From the NCBI GenBank assembly GCA_027459505.1, contig DAIDIE010000022.1:88819-152818 (forward strand): 64,000 nt of DNA. The letters run 5' to 3'. This DNA comes from Acidobacteriota bacterium. Lineage in GTDB: Bacteria > Acidobacteriota > Terriglobia > Terriglobales > SCQP01. Below are positions 32,864-42,760 of this stretch, in pieces. Both the position numbers and the translations under genes were made by a program. Every line of letters begins with the position of its first letter. The stretch's first letter is position 1. The notes beneath the pieces are model-generated. The model was not told where the DNA came from. It was given only the letters and a program-made list of their open reading frames with translations, and did not search any database.

Positions 32864-34812
32864 CCCGGATTCGGATTTCGCTGCGCAGCGAAAAACGCTT
32901 CCACGTCGGCAATGTCATTGGTGTGCGGAAGGCTGGGAAGACTCTCCAGAAACAGCCTTCCGTAGCGCTGGTGCACCACTCGCCGGTCCAACAGCGCCAC
33001 CACTCCGCGATCCTGCGCGGAGCGGATCAGCCGTCCGAATCCCTGCTTCAGCGACAGCACCGCCTCCGGCACCTGGAAGTCCATGAACGCGTTGAGCCCG
33101 TTGCGATTCAAGTGCTGAATTCGGGCCGCCACCACCGGATCGCCCGGCGAGGCGAAGGGCAGCCGGTCGATAATCACCAGGCTGAGTTGCTCGCCTTGCA
33201 CGTCTACGCCCTGCCAGAAACTGGAGGTGGCGAACAGAACCGCGTTGGGGGTACTGCGGAAGCGCTCCAGCAGTGTATGCCGTGGCGCGGAGCCCTGCAG
33301 CAGCATGGGGTAGGGCAGGCGCCCGTCAAGGCGCGCATACTGGTCGCGCATCTGCTCATAGCTGGTGAACAGCACAAAAGCGCGGCCTTGCGAGCACTCC
33401 AGCAGACGCGTGATCTCCTCGCTGGCGCGGCGGCCATATTCGCCCGAACGCGGATCGGGAAGGTGAGCCGGCAAATAAAGCAGCGCCTGCCCGCGGTAGT
33501 CGAATGGAGAGGCCACCACCTGCACGCGCGCGTGCTCCACTCCCAGCCGCTGGCGCAGGTAGTCGAAGCTGTCCCGTACGGCGAGCGTCGCTGAAGTCAG
33601 AATCACCGTGTCGGTGGTTTGGAAAAGCGCTTCCGACAGCAGGGCGGCGACATCGATGGGAGTAGCTTGCAGGTACACGCCCCGCCCGCGCCGTTCCAGC
33701 CAGAAAACCACGCCGGGATCATCCGCCTCCAGCAGGTAGGCCAGCTTCTGTTTGAGCTCCCCCAGCCGCCGCACCAGGTTATGGATCTCTTCCGGCTTGT
33801 CGCTGATCGCCTCCAGGTTGGCGCGGAGTCCGAGCAGCGCCCGCTGCGCCCGGTCGTAGGCGGGAAAGTGCTTTTCCAAAAAGCCGGCGCGGTGGTGAAA
33901 CGTGGTGCGGCCCTCCCGCTCGGTGAGCAGGGAAAACAATGCCAGCCCGCGTTCCTTGACTTCGGCGCTTTGCGCCGCCAGCGCCGCATCCCAGCGCTCG
34001 CTTGTCCGTAGTACGTGCTCGGTATCGCGCGCGATCTCCTCCCATTGATAGGAACTGATGCTGACGCCAAAGTACGATGAGGCTACCCCTTCCAGTTCAT
34101 GCGCCTCGTCAAAAATCACCGCTTCGTAGGGAGGCAGAACTCCGGGAACGTCTTTCTGTTTCAGCGTGAGGTCGGCAAAGAACAGGTGATGATTGACGAT
34201 GACCAGTTCCGCCTGCATCGCCTCTTGATGCAGTTGCGTCACGAAGCAGCTTTCGAAAAACGCGCATTTTTGTCCGGTGCACGCCTCGCGCCGGGCGTTG
34301 AAGCGCTCCCAAAAAGGCGAGTGCTCCGCCAGAAAGTCCAGCTCCATGCGATCACCGCTGGCGGTTTCCTTCTCCCAGTCGCGCAGCTTGCGGTAAATAT
34401 CCAGTTCTTCCAGGGTTAACAACGTCGGCTGGGTTTCCAGTTGTGCGATCTTCTGCCGGCAGGCGTAGTTGCCGCGGCCTTTCATGCAGACCACGTTCAG
34501 CTTGCGTCCCAGCGCCTGTTCCAGCAGCGGAATATCTTTGAAGACCAGCTGTTCCTGAAGGTTCTTGGTGCCGGTGGAGACGATGACGCGCCGCCCGCTG
34601 CTCAAGGCGGGCAGCAGATAGGCTAGAGTCTTGCCGGTCCCGGTCCCCGCCTCGATGAGCAGGTGATGACGTTCTTCCAAAGCCTGCGCCACCGCGCGCG
34701 CCATCTCCAGTTGCCCCTGGCGATACTCGAACACCGGAAGGGTCGCCGCCAGCCGCCCGCCACGGCCAAAAAAGCCAAACAACGACTCAGTGGCGGCGGT
34801 TGAGGTCCCCAT
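32860..34812 (-). CDS. DinG/XPD-like ATP-dependent DNA helicase
   Basis: 650-residue superfamily-2 helicase with Walker A GTGTGKTLAYLLPAL, an iron-sulfur domain with Cys in VVCMKGRGNYACRQK and CTGQKCAFFESCF, DEAH box (VIFDEAHELEGVA), motif III SATLAVRDS and motif VI QGFGRLIRSAQDRGV. DinG-like enzymes unwind forked DNA and R-loops. No N-terminal exonuclease domain. The gene converges with the siroheme fusion (overlapping stops). Confidence 0.92.
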   Translation of the reverse strand: MGTSTAATESLFGFFGRGGRLAATLPVFEYRQGQLEMARAVAQALEERHHLLIEAGTGTGKTLAYLLPALSSGRRVIVSTGTKNLQEQLVFKDIPLLEQALGRKLNVVCMKGRGNYACRQKIAQLETQPTLLTLEELDIYRKLRDWEKETASGDRMELDFLAEHSPFWERFNARREACTGQKCAFFESCFVTQLHQEAMQAELVIVNHHLFFADLTLKQKDVPGVLPPYEAVIFDEAHELEGVASSYFGVSISSYQWEEIARDTEHVLRTSERWDAALAAQSAEVKERGLALFSLLTEREGRTTFHHRAGFLEKHFPAYDRAQRALLGLRANLEAISDKPEEIHNLVRRLGELKQKLAYLLEADDPGVVFWLERRGRGVYLQATPIDVAALLSEALFQTTDTVILTSATLAVRDSFDYLRQRLGVEHARVQVVASPFDYRGQALLYLPAHLPDPRSGEYGRRASEEITRLLECSQGRAFVLFTSYEQMRDQYARLDGRLPYPMLLQGSAPRHTLLERFRSTPNAVLFATSSFWQGVDVQGEQLSLVIIDRLPFASPGDPVVAARIQHLNRNGLNAFMDFQVPEAVLSLKQGFGRLIRSAQDRGVVALLDRRVVHQRYGRLFLESLPSLPHTNDIADVEAFFAAQRNPNPG

Positions 34813-35076
34813 TGCTTCAGCATACCCCGGCCTAACGGGCTAGCGCCCAGGCGGACGGAACTCGAGGCTGCGATGGCAAGCCAAAGTGGCAGCAATGGCC
34901 AACGGTGTACCTTTGTGAACTTCGGCCCGATCCTGGCCGCTCGTGGCGTGGAGTAGCGCCGGCACAACGGAGTGGGTGGAATGAATCCCGTTTCAGCGTG
35001 GAGGCAGGAGGGAGAAGCCGATTTGGAAATCGAGAAAACCGGCGAATGGCGCTGTTGTGCAGCAGGCCAGCGGTGA

Positions 35077-35472
35077 CTAACGCCGTTGCTTCGCTCGCTT
35101 GGCCACTTCCGCCAGGGCGGCATCGCGCGCCGCTTGCAGGACTTCTTCGTCCAGCAGAACGAGCTCGATCAGCTCTTTAAACACCGGGTTATTCTTGTAC
35201 GCGTTCAAGAGCGTGGCGCTCGGCACCGCGGTTCCGGTTTGCTCTCCACCTAACCCTTCGATTAACGAGCCCAGCTCCCGCGCGTTCAGATGTGCCGCTT
35301 GAAACAGTGGCCAGGCGGCCTCAAACATCTCTGAACCGATGGTGGACGCTCCGGTCGGTCGACCGCCACGGCGCAGCCCCGCTTCTTCCGCCCGACGGCG
35401 CTCGGCTGCTTTCTGCATGGCTTCCACCATGGAGCCGTAAATATAAAAGCTGATAGGTTTGCGCTCAATCAT
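35077..35472 (-). CDS. Hypothetical protein, 131 aa
   Basis: Not recognised. Starts MIERKPISFYIYGSMVEAMQK, with a Lys/Arg/Glu-rich helical region (KAAERRRAEEAGLRRGGRP) and a C-terminal Leu/Glu/Ala helix (LIELVLLDEEVLQAARDAALAEVAKRAKQRR). GC-rich third positions argue for a real gene. No Shine-Dalgarno is evident upstream, and the upstream region is AT-rich relative to the rest. No function suggested. Confidence 0.5.
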   Translation of the reverse strand: MIERKPISFYIYGSMVEAMQKAAERRRAEEAGLRRGGRPTGASTIGSEMFEAAWPLFQAAHLNARELGSLIEGLGGEQTGTAVPSATLLNAYKNNPVFKELIELVLLDEEVLQAARDAALAEVAKRAKQRR

Positions 35473-36155
35473 CTTGGAGGACCAAAAAGATTTTCCACAA
35501 AAAGCAGAACAAAGGCTTGGACTGATTTTTTAAAACTCGATATAGTTCAATAAATAACGATCATGCACGTTCATGGAAATAAGCGGCAGTAGCGAAAAAC
35601 AGGCCTTGAGCATCATTCCGCTTCACACTCCCACGCACCCTCCAACCACCCACTTGCCGCGCTCACTGCTGCCCAAGAAAGCTTACTACTCTAAAGTTCC
35701 CCGGAAAAGCAAGATCTTTCCACTGCTTACTTTCCCCTCTTCGGACGCCGGTTCGCAAGGCGGTCGATTTCCCGGCTTGCCCCCTCGTTCCACGCGCTCG
35801 GGATCTTGCTTTCCGCAAACGTCCCATTTCTCTTATGGTGAGGATGGGCGTGGCCGCTCCCCACTCGAACGCCAGCCTTGGCAAGCTGTGGTGGAAACTC
35901 ATTTCGCTTCTCCTGTGGCTCTTTTGGGGAGACGCGCTCGGCCACTCTCATCCGCAACGGCCACACATATTGCGGTACTCGGCTGTAGTGCTGGTGCGGC
36001 AACTGGGGCAGAACCGGTTTTGTTGTGGACTCCGTTGGCTCGCCGGGGCTGTGGTGCTGGCCTGCGGTAAAATTGCATTGCAACGTTTTGGAGAGATGGC
36101 AAGCCGGCTGCGCTTCGTGCCCAGAGCGTCTTGCTGGGAGCATTTTTAGGGCTTT
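35473..36155. other. Intergenic region, AT-rich at its left part
   Basis: 35470-35720 is clearly lower in GC than its neighbours (TTTTTTAAAACTCGATATAG). Track ORFs in it (35573-36070, 35727-36710, 35835-36149) lack family resemblance and conflict with rpiB. I support no gene here. Confidence 0.4.
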
Positions 36156-36617
36156 ATGACCATCGCTTGTGCCTGCGATCATGCCGGATTTCCCCTCAAA
36201 GACCGGGTCCTGCAGGAGATTCGCCGCTTTGGCGCCGAACCCCTCGATCTCGGCACGTACAGCACCGATCCGGTTGATTACCCCGACTATGCCGAGGCGC
36301 TTGGCAAGGCCATTCTGGAAGGGCGAGCCGCCGCCGGCATTTTGATTTGCGGCAGCGGCGTGGGCGCCTCGGTGGCGGCCAATAAGCTCCCCGGCATTCG
36401 CGCTGGGCTTTGCCACGACGTGTTCAGCGCGCGCCAGGGCCGCGAGGATGATGATGTGAACGTCCTCTGCCTCGGCGCGCGGGTGATTGGCGTCGAGTTG
36501 GCGGCCGAAGTGGTGAAAGCCTGGTTGCCGGCGCGATTCTCCGGCCTGGAGCGGCACCGCCGCCGGGTGGATAAGATTCGCGCTCTGGAAGAAAAGTACG
36601 GTGTGCTGGCGCGCTGA
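36156..36617 (+). CDS. rpiB: Ribose-5-phosphate isomerase B
   Basis: 153 residues. RpiB/LacAB family: ACACDHAGFPLKDRVLQ at the N-terminus, GILICGSGVGASVAANK with the catalytic-site glycine-rich turn, and the conserved RVDKIRALEEKYG at the C-terminus. It interconverts ribulose-5-P and ribose-5-P. First gene of the pentose-phosphate set rpiB / tal-pgi / zwf / opcA, with tal-pgi 84 bp downstream. Confidence 0.95.
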   Translation: MTIACACDHAGFPLKDRVLQEIRRFGAEPLDLGTYSTDPVDYPDYAEALGKAILEGRAAAGILICGSGVGASVAANKLPGIRAGLCHDVFSARQGREDDDVNVLCLGARVIGVELAAEVVKAWLPARFSGLERHRRRVDKIRALEEKYGVLAR

Positions 36618-36701
36618 GCAGCGCCACACCGGATGGATACTACAACGGTATAGCTTTTCACTCGAGTTTTCTGGGTTCGCCCGCAACGGAGAGTCTTCCC
36701 C

Positions 36702-39572
36702 ATGCCTCAAAATCCCCTGCAGCAGTTACACCAGTTTGGCCAGAGCTTCTGGTACGACAACATCACTCGCGACCTGTTGGTCAAAGGCGGCTTGAAACGC
36801 CTGGTTGAAGACGACGGCCTGCGCGGCCTCACCTCCAACCCCACCATTTTTGGCAAGGCTATCGCCGCCAGCGCCACCTATGACGCGACTATTGCCAAGC
36901 GCATCGACCGCGGCCCCGAAGAGATCTTCATTGATCTGGCGGTGGAAGACATCCAGGGCGCCTGCGATGTCCTGCGCCCCGTCTACGACAGCAGCAATGG
37001 CCAGGACGGTTTCGTCTCCATGGAAGTTTTCCCCAACCTGGCCCGCGACGCGCAAGGCACGCTGGCGCAGGCCCGCGACTTCTGGCATCGCATCAGCCGC
37101 CCCAACGTAATGATCAAGGTGCCTGCCACCCCGGAATGCATCCCGGTAATCAAGCAGCTTTTGGGCGAAGGCATCAACATCAATATCACGCTGCTGTTTG
37201 GCTACGAGTCCTATCGCCAGGTGGTGGACGCCTTCATGGGCGGCTTGGAAACCCTGGTGGCCAAAGGCCAGAAGATAGATCGCCTCGCCTCCGTCGCCAG
37301 CCTGTTTGTCAGCCGCGTGGATACCAAAGTCGATAAGCTGCTCGACGCCACCGCCAAACAGCAGCCCCAGCGCGCCGCCGAGTTGCAGAAGCTCCGCAGC
37401 AAGGCCGGTATCGCCAACGCGCAACGCATGTACCTCTACTTCCAGGAGGCCTTTCAGAGCGACCGCTTCCAGAAGTTGCGCGCGCAAGGCGCCCAGACCC
37501 AGCGTTTACTCTGGGCCTCCACCAGCACCAAGGATCCCAAGCTGCCCGACACCATGTACGTCGAGGCGCTGATTGGTCCCGAAACCGTCGACACCATGCC
37601 TGAGGTGACAGTGGAAGCCTACCGCGACCACGGCAAACCCGCCGAGCGGCTGGTCGCCTCCTTGCCCCAGTCCGCGCCTACGCTGCAGGCGCTGGCCGCG
37701 GCCGGCATCGATATGGACAAGGTCCTCGACGAGCTTCAGGTCGAGGGCGTCAACCTGTTTCAACAGTCCTTTGACGAGCTCATGCAGTGCATTCGCGATA
37801 AGCAAGCCGTCCTCAAAGGCGGTGGCGCGGTAGAGATGGCGATTGAGCCGGATGGGCTCGAAGCGCAATACCAGCAGGCCATCAAAGATCTGGACAAGAA
37901 GGGCGCCGTCGCTCACCTGTGGGCGCACAAGGCTGACGCCTGGACCAGCGACTCCGCCGTGAGCGCGAAAATCCTGAATCGACTCGGCTGGCTCCCGCTG
38001 CCCGATGCCATGCCCGCCAAGGTGCGCGACATTGAAGCCTTTGCGCAGCAGTGCCGCACCGCCGGGTTCCGCCACGCCGTCTTGCTCGGCATGGGTGGCA
38101 GCAGTCTCGCGCCGGAAGTTTTGGCGCAGACCTTTGGCCGTTCTTCCAATGGCCTCGAGCTCAGCGTTCTCGATACCACTGATCCCGTAACCCTCGCCCA
38201 TCTGGAGGCGCGCCTCAAGCTGAAGGAGACGCTGTTCCTCTTCTCCAGCAAGAGTGGCGGCACCATTGAGCCCAGTTCGCTGTTTGCTTACTTCTGGGAC
38301 AAACTGACCCAAGCCGGTATCGCTGAACCCGGCGAGCACTTCGCCGCCATTACCGATGAAGGCACCGGCCTGCATAAACTCGCCCAGGAACGCAAGTTCC
38401 GCAAAATTTTCGTCAACCCTTCCGACATTGGTGGCCGTTACTCGGCGCTTTCCTACTTTGGACTGGTGCCCGGCGCGCTGTTGGGCGTCGATATCGCCAA
38501 GTTGCTGGAGCGGGCGGGAGTGATGGCGCACGCCTGCGCCGCCACCGTGCCCACCAAGCAGAATCCCGGCGCCAAGCTCGGCGCCGCGCTGGGCGCCTGG
38601 GCCCTGGCCGCACACGATAAGCTCACGCTCCTGGCGCCTCCCGAGCTGAAGAGCTTTGGCATGTGGCTGGAGCAGCTCATCGCCGAAAGCACCGGCAAGC
38701 AGGGCAAGGGAATCGTTCCCATCGACGCCGAGCCCGCCGGCGCTGCCGCCGATTACGGCAAGGACCGCATCTTCGCCGTTCTGCAACTCGGCGATCAGCA
38801 GACCCAAAGCAACGCCTGGATTAAGGAGCAACTGCATGGCGGCAGTCCGGTGATCACGCTGAAGTTGCGCGATCGCTACGACCTGGGGCAGGAGTTTTTC
38901 CGCTGGGAGTTTGCCACCGCCCTGGCGGGCGTGGTGTTGGGCATCAATCCCTTTGACGAGCCCAACGTGCAGGAGAGCAAAGACAATACCGCGCGCGTCA
39001 TTCAGCAGTTTGTCTCCGGCGGCGCACAGGCCGCTGGTTTGGCCGCGGAGCCGAACGCCGTTGACGCCAAGTCGGGCTTGAAGGTTTATACCGCAGGCAA
39101 TAAGCCCGTTCCCGATGTGGAGAGCGCTTTGCGCGATCTGCTCAATCAGCTTCAGCCCGGCAAGTACTTCGCGATAACCGCTTACGTGGAATCCACCCCG
39201 CAACTGGAAAAGACGCTGGAGCAGCTTCGCGTTCTGGTGCGCGATTCCCGCCAGGTGGCGACCACCTTGGGCTTTGGCCCCCGCTTCCTGCACTCCACTG
39301 GACAACTGCATAAAGGCGGTGCGAATAGCGGCGTCTTCCTGCAGTTAATCTCCACTGGAGGCGAGGACCGCTCCATTCCCGGGCAGAAGTATGGCTTTGC
39401 CACCTTGATTGCCGCGCAGGCTATGGGCGACTACCAGTCCCTCATCGCCCACCAGCGTCCGGTGCTTCGGGTTGACCTGGGCGCCAAGCCGGAAGCCGCC
39501 CTGAAGCGTCTGCTGGAAGTCGCGCAGGCGGTGCTGCAGAACGCTCCCGCTCTGGAGCTCAAGAACTCATGA
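36702..39572 (+). CDS. tal-pgi: Bifunctional transaldolase / glucose-6-phosphate isomerase
   Basis: 956 residues. Residues ~1-365 are transaldolase (LVEDDGLRGLTSNPTIFGKAI; catalytic Lys in NVMIKVPATPE; LASVASLFVSRVDTKVD). Residues ~400-956 are phosphoglucose isomerase (LLGMGGSSLAPEVLAQTFG, LFLFSSKSGGTIEPSSLF, SALSYFGLVPGALLG). The fusion is known in several phyla including Acidobacteriota. It couples the non-oxidative pentose phosphate branch to glucose-6-P. The zwf start overlaps its stop (ATGA), so they are translationally coupled. Confidence 0.95.
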   Translation: MPQNPLQQLHQFGQSFWYDNITRDLLVKGGLKRLVEDDGLRGLTSNPTIFGKAIAASATYDATIAKRIDRGPEEIFIDLAVEDIQGACDVLRPVYDSSNGQDGFVSMEVFPNLARDAQGTLAQARDFWHRISRPNVMIKVPATPECIPVIKQLLGEGININITLLFGYESYRQVVDAFMGGLETLVAKGQKIDRLASVASLFVSRVDTKVDKLLDATAKQQPQRAAELQKLRSKAGIANAQRMYLYFQEAFQSDRFQKLRAQGAQTQRLLWASTSTKDPKLPDTMYVEALIGPETVDTMPEVTVEAYRDHGKPAERLVASLPQSAPTLQALAAAGIDMDKVLDELQVEGVNLFQQSFDELMQCIRDKQAVLKGGGAVEMAIEPDGLEAQYQQAIKDLDKKGAVAHLWAHKADAWTSDSAVSAKILNRLGWLPLPDAMPAKVRDIEAFAQQCRTAGFRHAVLLGMGGSSLAPEVLAQTFGRSSNGLELSVLDTTDPVTLAHLEARLKLKETLFLFSSKSGGTIEPSSLFAYFWDKLTQAGIAEPGEHFAAITDEGTGLHKLAQERKFRKIFVNPSDIGGRYSALSYFGLVPGALLGVDIAKLLERAGVMAHACAATVPTKQNPGAKLGAALGAWALAAHDKLTLLAPPELKSFGMWLEQLIAESTGKQGKGIVPIDAEPAGAAADYGKDRIFAVLQLGDQQTQSNAWIKEQLHGGSPVITLKLRDRYDLGQEFFRWEFATALAGVVLGINPFDEPNVQESKDNTARVIQQFVSGGAQAAGLAAEPNAVDAKSGLKVYTAGNKPVPDVESALRDLLNQLQPGKYFAITAYVESTPQLEKTLEQLRVLVRDSRQVATTLGFGPRFLHSTGQLHKGGANSGVFLQLISTGGEDRSIPGQKYGFATLIAAQAMGDYQSLIAHQRPVLRVDLGAKPEAALKRLLEVAQAVLQNAPALELKNS

Positions 39573-41203
39573 GCACTCCCCCGGCGCCTCCCCTTGCTCC
39601 TCCCGCGGCCATCCCGGGCGCTCCCGCTTCCGGGATGGCGCCCGCCCTCAATCCCCTGCGCGGCGGCCTGCGCGGCGAACGTGTCGCGCCCCCCTGCATT
39701 GCCGTCATCTTCGGCGCCTCCGGCGACCTCGGCCGCCGCAAACTGCTGCCCGCCTTGTATTCGTTGGCGGCCCAGAACCGCTTGCCTCCCGGCTTTGCCG
39801 TCGTTGGCGTCTCCAATGCCACTTGGACTCCCGACCAGTTCCGCAATGAGATCCGCCAGGCGCTCGGCGAGTTGGCCCATGTGAACCCTTCCCCCGAGCA
39901 GTGGGAGGCGTTTGCCAAGCGCCTCGACTACATCGAAGGCGATTTCAGCGACCCCAACCTCTATCAGGAACTGACGCGCCGTCTGCGCCAGATGCCCGGC
40001 AACCCGGGCAATGTGCTGTTTTACATGGCCACGCCCCCCAGCGTGTTCCCGATCATTGCCGAACAGCTCGGCCGTGCCGGCTTGAACAAGCCCGGCGCCA
40101 CCACCCCGCAAAACGGGGTGGCGGGCAAAGGCTGGACGCGCGCCATCGTCGAAAAGCCGTTTGGCCGCGATCTCGCCAGCGCCCAGGTGCTCAACCACGC
40201 CCTGCACCAGGTCTTTGACGAATCGCAGATTTACCGCATCGATCACTACCTCGGCAAAGAGACGGTGCGCAACATCCTCATCCTGCGCTTCGCCAACGGT
40301 ATCTTCGAGCCCATCTGGAACCGCCGCTACATCGACCACGTGCAGATCACCGTGGCCGAGACGCTGGGCGTCGAACAGCGCGGTCGTTACTACGAAGAGG
40401 CGGGCGCCCTGCGTGACATGATCCAGAACCATCTCATGCAGGTTCTGTCGATTGTCGCCATGGAGGCCCCGGTGCGCTTCGAGGCTAACGCCGTCCGCGA
40501 CGAAAAGGCCAAGGTCATCAGTTCCATCCGTCCGCTGATTACCTCCTCCTCTATTTCCCCCGACGAGGTCACGCACTTCGCCGCCCGCGGCCAGTATGGT
40601 CCAGGCTTCATCTATGGCGAGCCTGTTCCCGGGTATCGTCAGGAGCCCGGCGTTTCGCCCACCTCCGGGCGCGAGACTTACGCCGCCTTGCGCCTGCAGA
40701 TTGAGAACTGGCGCTGGGCCGGCGTTCCCTTTTATCTGCGCAGCGGCAAGCGCATGCCCAAACGCGTCAGCGAAGTGGCCATCCGCTTCAAGCAGCCGCC
40801 CTTCCGCATGTTTGGCGATCTCGGCGAAGACGCCATTGACGCCAACGTGCTCAGCATCCGCATCCAGCCCGACGAGGGCATCTCGCTGCGCTTTGAAGCC
40901 AAGGTCCCCGGCGCCGATATGCGCCTGCGCCCCGTCAATATGGACTTCCATTACGGCAGCAGCTTTGGCGAACAGCAGCCGGAAGCCTACGAGACCCTGC
41001 TGCTCGACGCCATGCTCGGCGACCAAATGCTGTTTGCGCGCTGGGATATGGTGGAAACCGCCTGGGCTCTGACCACGCCTTTGATCGAGTTCTGGGAAGC
41101 CCACCCCCCCCGCCATTTCCCCAACTACGCCGCCGGCGAGTGGGGACCCCCGCGCGCTGACCAGATGCTCGCCCGCGAAGGCCGTGAATGGAGACGTCCG
41201 TGA
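39569..41203 (+). CDS. zwf: Glucose-6-phosphate 1-dehydrogenase
   Basis: 544 residues. NADP-binding FGASGDLGRRKLLPALYSL, catalytic RIDHYLGKETVRNILILRFAN (His of the RIDHYLGKE motif) and substrate lysine region EKPFGRDLASAQ. It produces 6-phosphogluconolactone and NADPH. The N-terminus carries an unusual ~45-residue Pro/Ala-rich extension (MSTPPAPPLAPPAAIPGAP). ATGA overlap with tal-pgi upstream; opcA starts in its last codons. Contains an in-frame C8 run near 41103. Confidence 0.96.
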   Translation: MSTPPAPPLAPPAAIPGAPASGMAPALNPLRGGLRGERVAPPCIAVIFGASGDLGRRKLLPALYSLAAQNRLPPGFAVVGVSNATWTPDQFRNEIRQALGELAHVNPSPEQWEAFAKRLDYIEGDFSDPNLYQELTRRLRQMPGNPGNVLFYMATPPSVFPIIAEQLGRAGLNKPGATTPQNGVAGKGWTRAIVEKPFGRDLASAQVLNHALHQVFDESQIYRIDHYLGKETVRNILILRFANGIFEPIWNRRYIDHVQITVAETLGVEQRGRYYEEAGALRDMIQNHLMQVLSIVAMEAPVRFEANAVRDEKAKVISSIRPLITSSSISPDEVTHFAARGQYGPGFIYGEPVPGYRQEPGVSPTSGRETYAALRLQIENWRWAGVPFYLRSGKRMPKRVSEVAIRFKQPPFRMFGDLGEDAIDANVLSIRIQPDEGISLRFEAKVPGADMRLRPVNMDFHYGSSFGEQQPEAYETLLLDAMLGDQMLFARWDMVETAWALTTPLIEFWEAHPPRHFPNYAAGEWGPPRADQMLAREGREWRRP

Positions 41204-42372
41204 GCACTCCGGTGGCCAACTCCCCGCTGCTAGCCGATCCCACGCAGTTGCTGCGCCTCGGCGAAATCGAGCGCCGTCTTAACGACGCCATGCACATGCC
41301 GCAAAACCGCAGCCGCACCAGCACCATCAACCTGATCTGTTGCGCCAGCGACGATGAGGACGCCGCCTACGTGCTCAACACCCTGTGCCCGGCGGCCTCC
41401 GCGACGGCCGCCAGGAACAACGCGGTCGCCGAACGTCACCCCGGCCGCTTCTTCATCCTCAAGTGCTCCAACGATCACTCCGGCGAGTGGCGCGCGCGCG
41501 TGATGGCGCTGGTCCGTGCCGGCGAGAGCAGTCCGCTGTTGGGCGAAATCATTCAGCTCGAGGCCTCTGGGGACGCCTTCCTGGCCGCCGAGAGCACCGT
41601 AACCCCGCTGCTGCTGGATGGCCTGCCGGTGGTGCTCTGGTGGCGCGGTTCCGATCCCGGCCACAGCGCGCTCTTCCCGCACTTGGCCAACATCTCTGAT
41701 CGCGTACTGCTCGACTCCCAGGAACTCGGCTTTCAACCGGAACAGTTCCTCTCCTTCGGCGAGGCGCAACTCCGCCGCCACATCCCTTCCTCGGACCTTA
41801 CCTGGGCGCGCCTGCTCCCCTGGCGCCGTCTGCTCGCCCAGATCTTTGACACTCCTGCCGCTTTGGCTCAACTCTCCCGGCTCAAGCAGGTCACCTGGGA
41901 GAGCTGTGGTCGCCAGCCTCAGCTCAATGGCCCGGCCCTGCTCACCGCCGGTTGGTTCGCCGCGCGTCTGCAATGGACCCCGATCAAGGCCACTGGTGAC
42001 GACCGCCTGTTATTCTCCGCGCCTGGCCAGAACGAGCCGGTGGAGATGGTCTTCGCCTTTCCTTCCACCGCCAACCCCGCCGGCGAAGCGAACCTGGAAA
42101 AACGCCGCCGCTCGCCGCTGCTCAAGGGCCTTACCTTGCTGAGCAGCGACAATCCCGCCTGGACCATCCGCCTGGATCGTAAGGGCGCCGAGATGTGCGC
42201 GGAAATCATGCAGGGCGATAACCTGGTCGCCGCCTCGCGCACCACCGCTCCCGTGCCCAGCCTCTCCGATGCTCTCATGGCCGAATTGGGCGAGAGCGGC
42301 ACCGACCAGGTCTTCGCCTCCGCCATGCAGTCCGCCATGGCCATTCTGCGCGTCCTGCGCGGCACTGAGTAG
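41200..42372 (+). CDS. opcA: Glucose-6-phosphate dehydrogenase assembly protein OpcA
   Basis: About 390 residues. OpcA is the redox-sensitive activator of G6PDH first studied in cyanobacteria and present in actinobacteria; it occurs here in the same operon as zwf. Recognised from NRSRTSTINLICCASDD, LLLDGLPVVLWWRGS and LPWRRLLAQIFDTPAAL. I choose GTG 41200, which overlaps the zwf stop (GTGA), has GGAG at suitable distance, and gives an N-terminus (STPVANSP) like the zwf N-terminus; ATG 41188 is the alternative. A heptamer array begins right after its stop. Confidence 0.88.
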   Translation: MSTPVANSPLLADPTQLLRLGEIERRLNDAMHMPQNRSRTSTINLICCASDDEDAAYVLNTLCPAASATAARNNAVAERHPGRFFILKCSNDHSGEWRARVMALVRAGESSPLLGEIIQLEASGDAFLAAESTVTPLLLDGLPVVLWWRGSDPGHSALFPHLANISDRVLLDSQELGFQPEQFLSFGEAQLRRHIPSSDLTWARLLPWRRLLAQIFDTPAALAQLSRLKQVTWESCGRQPQLNGPALLTAGWFAARLQWTPIKATGDDRLLFSAPGQNEPVEMVFAFPSTANPAGEANLEKRRRSPLLKGLTLLSSDNPAWTIRLDRKGAEMCAEIMQGDNLVAASRTTAPVPSLSDALMAELGESGTDQVFASAMQSAMAILRVLRGTE

Positions 42373-42760
42373 TCAGCTGCCAGTTGTCAGTTGCCAGTGG
42401 TCAGTTGCCCGTAGGACGTTAGGAGCGAGCCCCCGCATCCTCACTTTGGAGACTCCTGAAGCGCAAGTGGCAGGCGGGCGGTTAACTGCGCACGGTGCAC
42501 GGTTCCCAGTGCACGGTTCCCAGTGCATGGTTCCCAGTGCATGGTTCAATGTGGAATGGCCATGAACGCCAGTGCGGCCGCCCCCGTCAGCCGGTAAGGG
42601 ACGTTTGGCTCGTGTGCGCCGCCAGCCTCCTCCGTACCCCACCCGTAACCCCGCGGTGAACTGTGAATGTTGAACTGTGAACTGTAGACTGTGCACTGTC
42701 CGCCGTCCACTTCCTCTCCGAGCATCCCGCCCATCTGGGGGATTGTGTCACCTTCGCTCC
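42373..42760. repeat. Repeat-rich intergenic region: heptamer arrays and a 16-bp tandem
   Basis: Immediately after the opcA stop is a GTCAGTTGCCAGTTGTCAG array (to 42410). An eroded R1 5' fragment follows (42421-42481, AGGAGCGAGCCCCCGCATCC), then a tandem of CAGTGCACGGTTCC / CAGTGCATGGTTCC units (42490-42545) and GTGAACTGT-type heptamers (42655-42700). No gene supported. Confidence 0.6.

Noticed and set aside
35573-36070. 165-aa ORF between the hypothetical gene and rpiB
   Set aside because: No recognised family, odd composition and no ribosome site; kept as gene-free.
37506-39311. 601-aa minus-strand ORF opposite tal-pgi (and 39431-41116 opposite zwf, 47641-49533 opposite manD)
   Set aside because: Antisense shadows produced by GC-rich codon usage; sense genes are unambiguous.
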